Shown piece after piece: positions 37,711-47,208 of a stretch of DNA of 64,000 nt; positions within the stretch are counted from its first letter, which is position 1; the number at the start of each line of letters is the position of its first letter. The translations under genes and the position numbers were made by a program. The DNA is from Haliea sp. (lineage in GTDB: Bacteria > Pseudomonadota > Gammaproteobacteria > Pseudomonadales > Halieaceae). The DNA is taken from the NCBI GenBank assembly GCA_030730585.1, contig JANQUV010000009.1, positions 40,080 to 104,079 on the forward strand, written 5' to 3'. The notes beneath the pieces are model-generated. The model was not told the origin of the DNA. It worked only from the letters and a program-made list of their open reading frames with translations, and ran no database searches.

Positions 37711-39096
37711 GCGATTGCCTGTTCAGGCTGTGGCTCAGAACCCCGTCGGAGTAGCAGCATCAGTACAACAAATACCAAAAAACCCGCTGCCGGCATTATA
37801 TGCAGGCCAACTCTGTTCAGGGAGGTAAAATATACGGCACCCGTCGCATTGCTGGTAAACAGATAGAGTGCCAGATACAGCAGCAAGGCTGACATCACCA
37901 CAACAGCAAGCGGCAATGCCTCGCGGGCAAACAACGGCACTGCTGCCATAGCCAGCAAGACCAGATACGCCAGAAAATGCCTGTTGCCGTGTACAAAAAA
38001 AGCTGAGGTACAAGGGGAACCATGACTCCGGACGATAACGAATATCGAGCCCTGCCAGAGAATGGCCTGCAACTACTGTCTCTACCGGCATCAATGCCAC
38101 AAAAAGCAACAGCAGCAGTAGCATTGATGCTAAGACGAGCAGCCCCCGTCTGACGCCCAAAAGCACCAGCAAAATCCCAGGTATCAACGACATGAACCAG
38201 TAAAATCCTTCATTTTTAAACAGCATGCAGCTGGCGCCAGTGATAAGCCCAAGGTAGAGCAGCCAGGATGCTCGAGTGCGGCTCCAGTTGTACAGGGACG
38301 CCACAGCGCCCAAATAAGAGGCCGCCATGAACAGATCAGCGTAACCCGCCAGAGCAACGTGGATGTTCATGTAAGGCATGGATAAGACCATGTAGGTCGC
38401 GCCGATCGCCAGCCCAATACTTCCCCCCGCAATACGTGCCTGACTATAAAACACCATTCCCATGGCCACCCACACCGCAAGCCACGGCAGATTAACAAGG
38501 CTCTCGTGCCAGGCACCTATCGCGACCGCTATCCACGCTTGAAGCAATGGCGCCGTGATCGGATATCCGGGATGCATGTTCGTGTAAACGCCGCGACCAC
38601 CGAGGTCAAGCCAGTCCTGCAAAGAGACATAAGGCACCACACGTAAATGCTCATAGAAAACTCGGGCCTGCTTAGTCCAGTGTTGCTTAGCATCCCAAGA
38701 CGTCACTGGGCGAGTCGCCACTTCCAACCCCAGGCTCATCAACCGGGCTGCAAGCAAAAGCAAGCACAGCACGACAAATAGCCGCTGCAAATTGGACAAG
38801 CCGCTTTCAGCCTGCGGAAAAGGACACCGATTCTCATTCCGCCAGCCCGCGGGAAGCAATGCACCCGCGGCAGACAGACACAGGGATGCGGCGCCAACAC
38901 TGAACACCGAAAAGGGAACACTGAGACCACTCAGGCAGCGCATAATCAAGCCAATGACTACGGCACCCAGAATAACGCTGTAGCCAGACACAAGTATGCC
39001 GCGTGCCGGCAGTCCTGCCGGCACCAGTCTTTGCAACCACACCCAGGCAGGAGCAACTACAATCAGCAACGCGAGCAGCAACTGGACAGTCATCAT
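37707..39096 (-). pseudogene. Frameshifted multi-spanning membrane protein (glycosyltransferase-like)
   Basis: The upstream frame (39096 to about 38000) gives ~365 residues of a membrane protein with 8 or more hydrophobic segments, starting MTVQLLLALLIVVAPAWVWL, containing TSWDAKQHWTKQARVF and LAGYADLF, like polytopic C-type (PMT/ArnT-like) transferases. After LYLSFF the frame goes off into non-membrane sequence, while the next frame continues with VHGNRHFLAYLVLLAMAAVPLF to a stop at 37707. The junction is a run of seven T on the coding strand (37995-38001); six would restore the frame. The restored stop overlaps the qor ATG by exactly 4 bases, like its neighbours, so the gene was intact recently or the assembly is wrong. 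Confidence 0.8.
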
Positions 39097-40217
39097 TTTA
39101 CCACCTCCAGCAACACGCCACGGTCGCTGGACAAACGCTCGATAACCGCAAGTTCGTCTCCGCGAGAGAAACGTATACGCCCGGCTTCGCGCTGGTATTC
39201 GATTACCGAAGGTGCAAGCACCAAAATATAATCCCCGCTGCGCAGGTATTTTGCATCAGGTAACTCCGGCCCATGCCGGTGCCAGAACACGTTGACCGGT
39301 GACAGATAATAAGCCGCACGCATGCCATTGCCGTCCGATTGGCTGGCAACGAAGATGCGTGCATTTGGAGCTTGAACAACCTCCTGTGCTTGATAGGCTA
39401 GGCGGGCTACCCCAGCATCTTCGGAAGCCACTACCTTACTCAGGCTATCAAGGCCGGCGAACCGCTCACGAGTGATACTCACCTGCTGCCAAAGACGCCA
39501 CTGCCAAAACCCATCGAGGATCACCCAGAGCATAAAAACAATCAACATGAGGCTGCCCAAGCGGAATGTTGCAGGACGCGCCGCGAAATAAACCAAAATC
39601 GCAATCAGGGCGAATATACCGGTGACTTGCGCTGGATGCGGGCCCACGTTTTTGGCAGTACCGATGTAGATGTTAATGTCCGCGGGGACCCAAGCACGAA
39701 ACGTTGTCCAGTCGTGTAGTACGCTTTTGAAGCGCTCGGCCATACTCGGGCGCGCTATGTGCAACGAAGTCAAAGTCACCTGTGTGTCTGGCGGAACCAA
39801 AAAACCAAACTCCAGCGACTGCAGTTCGCCACGCCACTCGGCAATGCTGTTCAGATCGAAGTAGCTGTCTGCGAGGCCGCCGGTAGCAAACCCATGCTGA
39901 AACAGTTCTCCTGAGTCGTTGCGACGCCAAATAAGATAAATTACGGGGGGAGTAGTGCCCGTAAAACTGAAGCTCGCACGTTGGCCCGACTTGGGGAGGA
40001 TGCCATGATCAAGGACGCTGAGCAGAATTTGACCGTTCGCATTCGGAACCAGTGCGAGCCCATCCTCTGCAACCGTGCCCGAGCCAATTTCAACCACAAG
40101 CTGGGATAGCGGCCAAGAATGCACTCGCCCCGCTAGCGCAAAGCAAAAAATAGCTGAGAGCAAAAGAGCTGCTTTCTTGTCGAACAAATCATTCCCCCTG
40201 CAGGCGCCATCGCGCAT
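39093..40217 (-). CDS. Membrane protein with exported domain, hypothetical
   Basis: 374 residues, not recognised. N-terminal signal/anchor (KKAALLLSAIFCFALAGRVHS), a beta-rich exported domain (about 35-160), two membrane helices near 200-245 (VTGIFALIAILVYFAA and LGSLMLIVFMLWVILD), and a second soluble domain to the C-terminus. The stop overlaps the start of the frameshifted transferase-like gene (ATGA). It looks like a partner for that polytopic protein, as in cell-surface polysaccharide modification pairs. A TTG at 40187 with a strong AGGGGG site is an alternative start. Confidence 0.65.
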   Translation of the reverse strand: MRDGACRGNDLFDKKAALLLSAIFCFALAGRVHSWPLSQLVVEIGSGTVAEDGLALVPNANGQILLSVLDHGILPKSGQRASFSFTGTTPPVIYLIWRRNDSGELFQHGFATGGLADSYFDLNSIAEWRGELQSLEFGFLVPPDTQVTLTSLHIARPSMAERFKSVLHDWTTFRAWVPADINIYIGTAKNVGPHPAQVTGIFALIAILVYFAARPATFRLGSLMLIVFMLWVILDGFWQWRLWQQVSITRERFAGLDSLSKVVASEDAGVARLAYQAQEVVQAPNARIFVASQSDGNGMRAAYYLSPVNVFWHRHGPELPDAKYLRSGDYILVLAPSVIEYQREAGRIRFSRGDELAVIERLSSDRGVLLEVVK

Positions 40218-40570
40218 GCGAGGCTACGTCGGCGAGACCCTTTCTCCTAGAAGAATGCCGGAAGATGTCGGGTATCGCTACTGCAAGCCTTTTTCTACGA
40301 GAAATTCTGGCTATCAAACGGGCTTGGGCAAAGCACGGCTCAGATTTAAAACGAAATTGGATGTGGCAAATTGCGTCTGCCAATGTGGGGGCCAGCAAAT
40401 AGTCACTGTAAAAGCGGAAGCCGCCAATCCGACAAACATAAACGACGAAACATCGCACCCGATGCCTCTATCTGGTGGCAGTGCGGAATGTATCGAGCAG
40501 AGGCGTGCTACAATTCACTGCTTTACTATAGCGGGCCAAACGCCAGCGCCACCAGACTGAGATAACCCAT
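40218..40570. other. Intergenic region, membrane operon / srmB-like gene
   Basis: 353 bases between divergent genes. No credible gene: short ORFs in it lack RBS and look non-protein in composition. It appears more AT-rich than its surroundings. TACAAT (about 40508) and TACTAT (about 40525) are possible -10 boxes for the helicase, without clear -35 partners. I see no riboswitch or repeat. Confidence 0.4.
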
Positions 40571-41896
40571 GTGTTAGAAGACCTCGACCTCGACCGCAGC
40601 CTGCAATTGGCGCTTGATGACCTTGCCTTTGGCACCCCGACTGACGTGCAGCTGCAAGTCATACCGCTGGCTTTGGCGGGCGCGGACCTGCGCGTCAGCG
40701 CACCTACCGGCAGCGGCAAAACGCTGGCGTACCTGCTCCCCGCGCTGCAAAGCCTGCTGCGGGAGCCGCTGGCGCCCAATGGCGGCACGCTGATGCTGGT
40801 TCTGGTGCCCACGCGTGAACTAGCAAGGCAGGTACTAAAGAGCTGTCGGCAACTGCTGGCCAAAAGTACCCTGCGAGCCGATGCGCTCACCGGCGGCGCT
40901 GATTTCAAGTACCAAAAATCGATGCTACGCAAGAACCCAGAGGTGGTTATTGCCACGCCGGGCCGCCTGCTGGAACACTGTGAACACGGCAGTGCGGATC
41001 TTCGCCACCTTAAAGTTCTGGTCATTGACGAAGCCGACCGCATGCTCGACTTGGGCTTTCGCGAAGACGTGCAAAAAATTGCGGCCTTTTCCCCGCCCAC
41101 GCGCCAAACCCTGCTGCTCTCTGCCACTTTGCACGCACGTGGCCTTGGCGATATGAGCGCAGCGCTACAAAAGGAACCGGTCGCTATCAGTTGCGGTGAC
41201 ATTCGGGCCGCTCACGAGAGCATTCATCACCAACGAATTTTGGTCGACGGCCAGGAACACAAAGATAAGCTACTGATTGCGCTGCTGCAGGATACAGGCC
41301 GCAAGCAGCTGGTGTTTGCCAACAAGCGCAGCACCGCATCACGGCTAGCGGACCTGCTGCGCCATCACGGCTTGCGCGCGGCCTGCCTGCACGGCGAAAT
41401 GACCACAGAAGAACGCAAGCTGGTGGTCACGCGCTTTGAGCAAGGCAGCATTACCACGGTCACCGCCAGTGACGTTGCCGCTCGCGGCCTGGACATTCAG
41501 GGCATCGATACCGTGATCAATTACGACCTGCCGCGCAACGGTGACGACTACCTGCACCGCACCGGGCGCACTGGCCGGGCCGGCAGCTCGGGAACCGCCA
41601 TTTCACTGGTCGGCACCGCTGACTGGAACCTGATGATCAGCATTCAACGCTACCTCAACATTGGCATGGAGGCACGCGCCCTTCCCGGCCTGAAAGCCCG
41701 TTACGCAGGCCCGAAGAAAACCAAGTCGTCGGGTAAAGCAGCAGGCGTGAAGAAAAAAGCCCCCGTAGCGAAGAAGAAAGTGCGCGCCAAGGATCGCAAG
41801 GCCAAAGGCAAGCGGCGGGAACCCGTGAGTGCAGCGCCGCCCAACGATGGTTTTGCCCCGCTAATGAAAAAGCGCAAAGAACCCAGCGAAGACTGA
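40571..41896 (+). CDS. srmB: DEAD-box ATP-dependent RNA helicase (SrmB-like)
   Basis: 441 residues. Motifs in order: APTGSGKT (I), PTRELARQV (Ia), TPGRLLEH (Ib), DEADRMLDLGF (II), SATL (III), then the second RecA domain with ARGLDIQG and HRTGRTGRAG (VI). The tail after about 375 is Lys/Arg-rich, as in SrmB, and may bind RNA. In E. coli SrmB acts early in 50S subunit assembly. GTG start, since the ATG two bases upstream is followed by a stop in its frame. The symbol is by similarity; other gammaproteobacterial DEAD helicases are possible. Confidence 0.88.
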   Translation: MLEDLDLDRSLQLALDDLAFGTPTDVQLQVIPLALAGADLRVSAPTGSGKTLAYLLPALQSLLREPLAPNGGTLMLVLVPTRELARQVLKSCRQLLAKSTLRADALTGGADFKYQKSMLRKNPEVVIATPGRLLEHCEHGSADLRHLKVLVIDEADRMLDLGFREDVQKIAAFSPPTRQTLLLSATLHARGLGDMSAALQKEPVAISCGDIRAAHESIHHQRILVDGQEHKDKLLIALLQDTGRKQLVFANKRSTASRLADLLRHHGLRAACLHGEMTTEERKLVVTRFEQGSITTVTASDVAARGLDIQGIDTVINYDLPRNGDDYLHRTGRTGRAGSSGTAISLVGTADWNLMISIQRYLNIGMEARALPGLKARYAGPKKTKSSGKAAGVKKKAPVAKKKVRAKDRKAKGKRREPVSAAPPNDGFAPLMKKRKEPSED

Positions 41897-42043
41897 GCGG
41901 ACAAGCACCATATAACCGGCTGCCGCAAACAACTGCAGCTCGGCGGCAAAGCGTGAGCCGTCACCGCTGTCTACTGTGAATTCAACTGGTCCCCGCCAAT
42001 TTCCGTTAAACTTATCGCCACTATTTTTATAAAGGCCGCGAGT

Positions 42044-44074
42044 ATGACCAACCCCCTGCTGGAAAAGAACCTGTTGCCTCCCTTTTCTGCGATTCAGGCC
42101 GAACACGTAGAACCGGCGGTACGCCAACTCATCGAGCGGCACAAAGCACAGCTAGAAGCACTACTCAAGCAGCCGGGGCCGCGCAGCTGGGAATCGCTCA
42201 TCCAACCCATTGAGGACATGGACGACGAACTCGCCCACTGCTGGTCACCCGTTTCGCACCTTAACGGTGTACTCAACAGTGACGATCTAAGGGCTGCCTA
42301 CAACGCTTGCCTGCCGTTGCTCTCGGAATACCGAACCTGGCTGGGGCAACACACCGCCTTATACGAGGCCTACGTCGAACTAACAGATAGCAAAGGCTTC
42401 AGCAGCCTCACTCAGGCTCAGCAGCGAGCGATTGACAACGCTCTGCGGGACTTCCGGCTGGCGGGGGTTGCGTTGCCCGAGGACGGCAAAATACGTTACG
42501 GAGAGCTGCAGCAGCGGCTATCTGATCTTAGCAGCCGGTTTAGCGACAACGTACTGGATGCAACCAATGCCTGGAGCCGGCAGGTTACCGACGCACAACT
42601 GGCTGGCTTGCCGGCCTCCGCGATTGCCAGTGCTCGGCAGGCGGCACAGCAACGGGACCTCAGCGATTGTTTGCTCACGCTGGACTTCCCCTCCGTTTTC
42701 CCCGTGCTCACCTACTGTGACGACCGCGACTTACGCCGCGATGTGTACCTGGCCAACGTTACACGGGCATCCGATATTGGGCCTGACGCAGGCCGTTTTG
42801 ACAACAGCGCGCTGATCGATGAGATACTCGACTTGCGTCTGGAGCTGGCAAAGCTGTTGGGCTTCAACAACTATGCCGAGTGCTCCCTGGCCACAAAGAT
42901 GGCCGAGTCACCGCAACACGTTGTAGATTTTCTCACTCAGCTGGCGGAAAAGTCGAGCGCGCAAGCCCGTAGAGAATGGCAGGAGCTTTGCGACTTTGCC
43001 GCCCATGAGCAGGGCGTAGCGGAACTGAAGCCCTGGGACGTGGCGTACTACAGCGAGAAACTGCGCCAACGCACATTCAGCATCGCGCAAGAAGAAGTAC
43101 GCCCTTACTTGCCGGTGAATCGCGTGCTCAACGGCCTGTTTGAGGTTGTACAGCGCCTGTATGGGGTCAGCGTGAGCGAGGTCGATGATTTCGACAGCTA
43201 TCACCCGCAAGCGCGCCTGTTCGAAATCCGTCAGGAAGGCGAGCCCCTTGCACGCTTCTATCTCGACCTCTATGCACGCAGCCACAAGCGAGGCGGCGCC
43301 TGGATGGACGACTGTCGCGTACGCCGCCTAACAGAGTCTGGCCTACAGTTGCCTGTCGCTTATCTGGTTTGCAACTTCACCGCGCCGGTAGGCGAAGAGC
43401 CCGCATTGCTCACCGAAAACGAAATGACCACTCTGTTTCATGAGTTTGGCCACGGCCTGCACCATATGCTCACGCAGCAGCATGTCGCCGCCGTCTCGGG
43501 CATCAACGGCGTAGCGTGGGATGCAGTGGAACTGCCCAGCCAGTTCCTCGAAAACTGGTGCCATCAACCCGAAGCGCTGGCTTTTGTCTCCGGTCACGTG
43601 GAAACCGGGGAGCCTCTACCGCAAGCGCTGCTGGAAAAAATGTTGGCCGCGCGTAATTTCCAGGCCGGCATGCAAATGATGCGTCAACTGGAGTTCTCCT
43701 TATTCGACTTTCAGCTACACCAGAAGTGGGGGCAGCCCGGCGTTACCGCTCAGGGCATCATCGACGCAGTGCGTGCTGCAGTTGCGGTAGTCCCCGCTGT
43801 GCCGGAAAACCGCTTCCAGCATGCTTTCAGCCATATTTTCGCTGGCGGCTATGCGGCAGGCTACTACAGCTACAAGTGGGCAGAAGTGCTTTCAGCAGAT
43901 GCCTTCGCTCGCTTCGAAGAGGAAGGCATTTTCAACGCTCACACCGGCATGGAGTTTCGACGCCACATTCTGGAAGCGGGTGGTTCACAGGACGCAATGT
44001 CTCTTTTCATCGGATTCCGCGGCCGTGAGCCCGAGATTGAGCCACTGCTAAGGCATAACGGTATTGCGGCCTGA
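42044..44074 (+). CDS. prlC: Oligopeptidase A (M3A)
   Basis: 676 residues, the normal length of PrlC/OpdA. Zinc motif HEFGH at 466-470 with a downstream Glu ligand. Opening TNPLLEKNLLPPFSAIQAEHVEPAV is characteristic. Cytosolic enzyme degrading signal peptides and other short peptides. 147 bases lie between it and the helicase gene, without clear promoter boxes. Confidence 0.95.
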   Translation: MTNPLLEKNLLPPFSAIQAEHVEPAVRQLIERHKAQLEALLKQPGPRSWESLIQPIEDMDDELAHCWSPVSHLNGVLNSDDLRAAYNACLPLLSEYRTWLGQHTALYEAYVELTDSKGFSSLTQAQQRAIDNALRDFRLAGVALPEDGKIRYGELQQRLSDLSSRFSDNVLDATNAWSRQVTDAQLAGLPASAIASARQAAQQRDLSDCLLTLDFPSVFPVLTYCDDRDLRRDVYLANVTRASDIGPDAGRFDNSALIDEILDLRLELAKLLGFNNYAECSLATKMAESPQHVVDFLTQLAEKSSAQARREWQELCDFAAHEQGVAELKPWDVAYYSEKLRQRTFSIAQEEVRPYLPVNRVLNGLFEVVQRLYGVSVSEVDDFDSYHPQARLFEIRQEGEPLARFYLDLYARSHKRGGAWMDDCRVRRLTESGLQLPVAYLVCNFTAPVGEEPALLTENEMTTLFHEFGHGLHHMLTQQHVAAVSGINGVAWDAVELPSQFLENWCHQPEALAFVSGHVETGEPLPQALLEKMLAARNFQAGMQMMRQLEFSLFDFQLHQKWGQPGVTAQGIIDAVRAAVAVVPAVPENRFQHAFSHIFAGGYAAGYYSYKWAEVLSADAFARFEEEGIFNAHTGMEFRRHILEAGGSQDAMSLFIGFRGREPEIEPLLRHNGIAA

Positions 44075-44124
44075 CACGCTGCTGCGCAGACCCAAGGTGA
44101 GCCGCACGGGGAAATAAGCGCCTT

Positions 44125-44607
44125 TTATGCCTTATGCCAACTCGTGCAGCCCTTTTGCCCCGGGCCTGATGCAACGCACAGCTGAATTTCTCGCAAGTCG
44201 TCGCCCTCAGAGGCCAGCAGAAGTTGTTGTAAAAGGTAGCCGGAAAACTCTTCCACTGTGGCATTGCGCAGAGGCAACACGCGGGTATCGGATTTCAGAA
44301 ACAACATTTCTTCCTGCGCGAAGAACACCCGGTAGTAATCTCCCTCGTCCTCAATACGTTGAAACGGCGAGTCGCCAGCTAACACAAGGTACTCATCCAA
44401 TACATCACAGAGTGACTTCAAACGGCGCTTATACACGTTGTAATCCGCTGCAAAGCCATTATCCCCCATCGGCGCAACGATTTTTGCCGAAACAGAGTAA
44501 TTGTGGCCGTGCAAACGCTCACGCTCAGTAGCAGAGAATATAGTGAAATGCGCCGCAGAAAATTTGTGACTTTCCTTGTCGATGTACAGCGTGGTCAAAC
44601 GCTCCAT
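44125..44607 (-). CDS. QueD/PTPS-fold protein lacking canonical catalytic residues
   Basis: 160 residues of the 6-pyruvoyl/6-carboxy-tetrahydropterin synthase fold. Zinc ligands are kept: His20 (FSAAH), His33 and His35 (LHGHNY). The nucleophilic Cys four residues before HGH is Arg29 (flanked by E28 and E30); the catalytic Asp-His reads D71-E72; and the late pterin-anchor Glu (VxE in homologues) reads VASGPG. It also carries a ~30-residue insertion with RVFFAQEEM. So it likely is not an ordinary QueD. The start at 44607 (MERL) is preferred; the next ATG upstream lacks an RBS. Divergent from the SDR and VUT transporter genes, with which it likely works. Confidence 0.75.
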   Translation of the reverse strand: MERLTTLYIDKESHKFSAAHFTIFSATERERLHGHNYSVSAKIVAPMGDNGFAADYNVYKRRLKSLCDVLDEYLVLAGDSPFQRIEDEGDYYRVFFAQEEMLFLKSDTRVLPLRNATVEEFSGYLLQQLLLASEGDDLREIQLCVASGPGQKGCTSWHKA

Positions 44608-44837
44608 AAACTCTTTCCCACCCATTGCTGTTGCATCATTGTTACGACTCTACGCACAATAGGCAAGGCTGGACCGCTAGCACAAAAAATCGCTGGCGCT
44701 GGTTACAATATTCTCCCTTGTTTTTTTCCAGCGCAAACTGATTCAAACCGGTATGCGTAAAGCCCATAGCGATACACCACGCCGAAGCTGCTATCCATGC
44801 CTGCTCGGACCAGACCACCACCTTTAGAGGACATTCC

Positions 44838-45539
44838 ATGTTGACTGCAATTATCACCGGCGCCAGTGTCGGCATCGGCCAAGCCACAGCACAACGTTTC
44901 CTCGGCATGGGCTATCGGGTTTACAACTTGTCTCGGCGCCCGTGCCCAGAGCCAGGCGTGGAGAATATTATTTGCGACCTGGCATCCGACGCATCCATCA
45001 ATTCAGCCTGCAGAAGGCTGCTACCCGTCATTGCCGACAGCGCCAAGGTCTGCCTGTTGCACAACGCCAGCCAGATGCGCAAAGACACTGCGGACCATTG
45101 CAACAGTGACAGTTTGCGAGCTGTATTGGAGACCAATGTGGTTGCGGTAAACAGCATCAACCAGCAATTGCTTCCCGCACTGCCCAAAGGGTCGAGCCTG
45201 CTGTACGTCGGATCAACCTTATCCGAAAAGGCCGTAGCCGGCTCCTTTAGCTATGTTCTGAGTAAGCACGCACAGTTGGGTATGATGCGAGCGACCTGCC
45301 AGGACCTGATGGGTAAAGGAATTCACACTGCGCTCATTTGCCCCGGCTTCACCGACACTGAAATGCTGCGCACCCACATTGGCAATAATCCCGAGGTGGT
45401 AGCTGCCATCGGCAGCATGAACGCTTATGGCAGGCTTATTGAGCCAGGGGAAATTGCAGGGCTCATCGTATGGGCTCACGGCAATCCGGTGATCAACGGC
45501 GCGGTCCTGCACGCTAACTTGGGACAAAAGGAAGCCTGA
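44838..45539 (+). CDS. Short-chain dehydrogenase/reductase, sepiapterin-reductase-like size
   Basis: 233 residues. TGASVGIG cofactor motif, HNAS in place of NNAG, catalytic Ser in YVGST and YVLSK with Tyr/Lys. The small size, weak central motif and ICPGFTDTEM are like SDRs acting on pteridines (sepiapterin or dihydromonapterin reductase) but I cannot distinguish these by eye. AGAGGA lies before the ATG. One base separates its stop from the transporter ATG, so they are translationally coupled. Confidence 0.85.
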   Translation: MLTAIITGASVGIGQATAQRFLGMGYRVYNLSRRPCPEPGVENIICDLASDASINSACRRLLPVIADSAKVCLLHNASQMRKDTADHCNSDSLRAVLETNVVAVNSINQQLLPALPKGSSLLYVGSTLSEKAVAGSFSYVLSKHAQLGMMRATCQDLMGKGIHTALICPGFTDTEMLRTHIGNNPEVVAAIGSMNAYGRLIEPGEIAGLIVWAHGNPVINGAVLHANLGQKEA

Positions 45540-45540
45540 A

Positions 45541-46329
45541 ATGACACACGCTGTTATTTTATGGGAACGACGCGAACGAGTCTTTTTGGTGCTTGCGGGT
45601 ACCTTTCTTTGCGCCATGACCTTACTGAATGTCATCGGCATCACGCGCTTCATTCAACTTGGGCCCATGGCATTAGCGGTGGGGGTTTTACCCTACCCGC
45701 TGACCTTCCTTTGCACCGATCTGGTCTGCGAACTGTATGGTCGGGCACGCGCCAACTTTCTCGTCAGTGTCGGCCTGGGCCTCAATTTCTTTATCCTTGC
45801 CGTGCTGTTTCTGGGCGATGCGATGCCATCCGTCGGGCCAGAGTCCATGCCGCCCTGGCAAGTATTGCAGCTCGCTGAGCCGGTAGTGCTGCCCAATGGC
45901 GAGGTTGTCAGTAATAGCATTGGCCTCTATCAACTTATTTACGCTACCACCTCGGGCGCAGTCTTTGCCTCCATGCTGGCGTACATTGCCGCACAATACT
46001 GCGACGTTCAATTGTTCCACTTCTGGAAGCGCCTGACCCGTGGAAAATACCTCTGGGTACGCAACAATTTCAGCACGCTAATGAGCCAAATGGTCGATTC
46101 TGTCATGGTGATCACCGTCACCTTCGGTGCCGCCTATCTGCGCGGTGATATCGCTTTTCAGGCGCTACTGGTATTAATAGGCAGCAACTATTTATTCAAG
46201 GCCACTGTCGCCCTACTCGACACCGGCCCTTTTTACCTGTTGGTGCACTACCTGCGGCGCTACCTCGAACTGGGGCCCGAGGAGTACGCCGTGCCGGGCG
46301 GTAAATCAGATGGTGTTGGCAGCGGGTAA
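45541..46329 (+). CDS. YhhQ/VUT-family transporter
   Basis: 262 residues, six or more membrane segments. MLLNVIGITRFIQ-like opening, PYPLTFLCTDLVCELYG, RANFLVSVG and the later WVRNNFSTLMSQMVDSVMVI belong to the vitamin uptake transporter (VUT) family that includes the queuosine precursor importer YhhQ. Family members carry 7-deazapurine bases or similar ring compounds. Directly follows the SDR, so its substrate may be a pterin or deazapurine that the SDR and the PTPS-like protein handle (inference). Confidence 0.88.
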   Translation: MTHAVILWERRERVFLVLAGTFLCAMTLLNVIGITRFIQLGPMALAVGVLPYPLTFLCTDLVCELYGRARANFLVSVGLGLNFFILAVLFLGDAMPSVGPESMPPWQVLQLAEPVVLPNGEVVSNSIGLYQLIYATTSGAVFASMLAYIAAQYCDVQLFHFWKRLTRGKYLWVRNNFSTLMSQMVDSVMVITVTFGAAYLRGDIAFQALLVLIGSNYLFKATVALLDTGPFYLLVHYLRRYLELGPEEYAVPGGKSDGVGSG

Positions 46330-46461
46330 CTCTATCGGCAGTGGCTGTCGGCCTAAGCGTTGGCCAGCGGAGAGTTACAAAGCGTTACAAACTGCCGCAT
46401 GTCATTTTGTGTAACACTATGTATCATGTTGCCTACCGTCCTGAGCCACACTGGAGACAGC

Positions 46462-47208
46462 GTGATCGCTGAACATATCCTTATCGTTGACGACGACGTA
46501 TTTCTTTGCAAAGTCCTCTGCTACCAGCTTAGCGTACGGAAGTACCACTGCGAGTTTGTCGAAACTTCCACTGCGGCACTGTCCCGGCTACAGCAAAAAC
46601 CTTTGCCCGACCTGATATTGCTGGACTATTCACTCAGGCCGCAGGACCTGAACGGCTTGCAACTGTGTAGCAAGATCAAAGCCGTCTGCGACCGCCCGGT
46701 GGTGATGCTAACCGCCAATGATGAATTGCGTACCATAGTTTCCTGCCTCGATGCAGGCGCAGATCAATACATCGTAAAACCCTACGACATTGAGGAACTC
46801 AGCGCCCGGGTACGCGCCGTACTCCGCCAGCGAGAGAGCCGCAGCACCAAAGTCGACGCGGCCGGGGCTATAGGGCTTCTGGAATGGGAAGCCTTGCAAC
46901 TCGACCCCCTGCAACGAACGCTGAGTGCTGACGGCCACGAAGTGGCACTGTCTGAAAAAGAGTTAGCCGTTTTGTCACTTCTCATGCGCAGCCCCGGCAC
47001 AGCAGTGAAGCGCAGTGACCTCTATAGCATCGTGTATGGCAGGGACTTTGACTCCATGAACAGAGCTATGGACGTGCTGGTTGGACGAGCGCGCAAAAAA
47101 CTGAAAGCACTGACCGAGAACTACAAAATACGCTCCATACGAGGCTCCGGTTATGTGTTACAACCAGTAAGAGCGCGTAAAACCACCACAGAAGGCACGT
47201 CGTCATGA
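46462..47208 (+). CDS. OmpR-family response regulator
   Basis: 248 residues: receiver domain (VDDDVFLCKVLCYQ with acidic pocket, phospho-Asp in LLDYSLRP, Thr in MLTAND, Lys in IVKPYD) and a winged-helix DNA-binding domain (LSEKELAVLSLLMRSPGTAV, IRSIRGSGYVL). The GTG at 46462 has GGAGA 5 bases upstream; the longer frame adds 34 unlikely residues. Its stop overlaps the Hpt gene by 4 bases. No histidine kinase is encoded alongside, only a remnant GAF domain. Confidence 0.92.
   Translation: MIAEHILIVDDDVFLCKVLCYQLSVRKYHCEFVETSTAALSRLQQKPLPDLILLDYSLRPQDLNGLQLCSKIKAVCDRPVVMLTANDELRTIVSCLDAGADQYIVKPYDIEELSARVRAVLRQRESRSTKVDAAGAIGLLEWEALQLDPLQRTLSADGHEVALSEKELAVLSLLMRSPGTAVKRSDLYSIVYGRDFDSMNRAMDVLVGRARKKLKALTENYKIRSIRGSGYVLQPVRARKTTTEGTSS

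Noticed and set aside
40189-40560. Possible genes inside the 353-base gap before the helicase
   Set aside because: No RBS, odd composition (Arg/Ser/Cys-rich), and no family resemblance; read as noncoding.
44696-44734. Inverted repeat GCGCTGG/CCAGCGC with nearby A and T runs, considered as a preQ1 riboswitch or terminator for the PTPS/SDR/VUT cluster
   Set aside because: The loop is about 25 bases and the preQ1 core (short stem, C-rich loop, A-rich tail pairing) is not visible; 7-base arms alone are too common.
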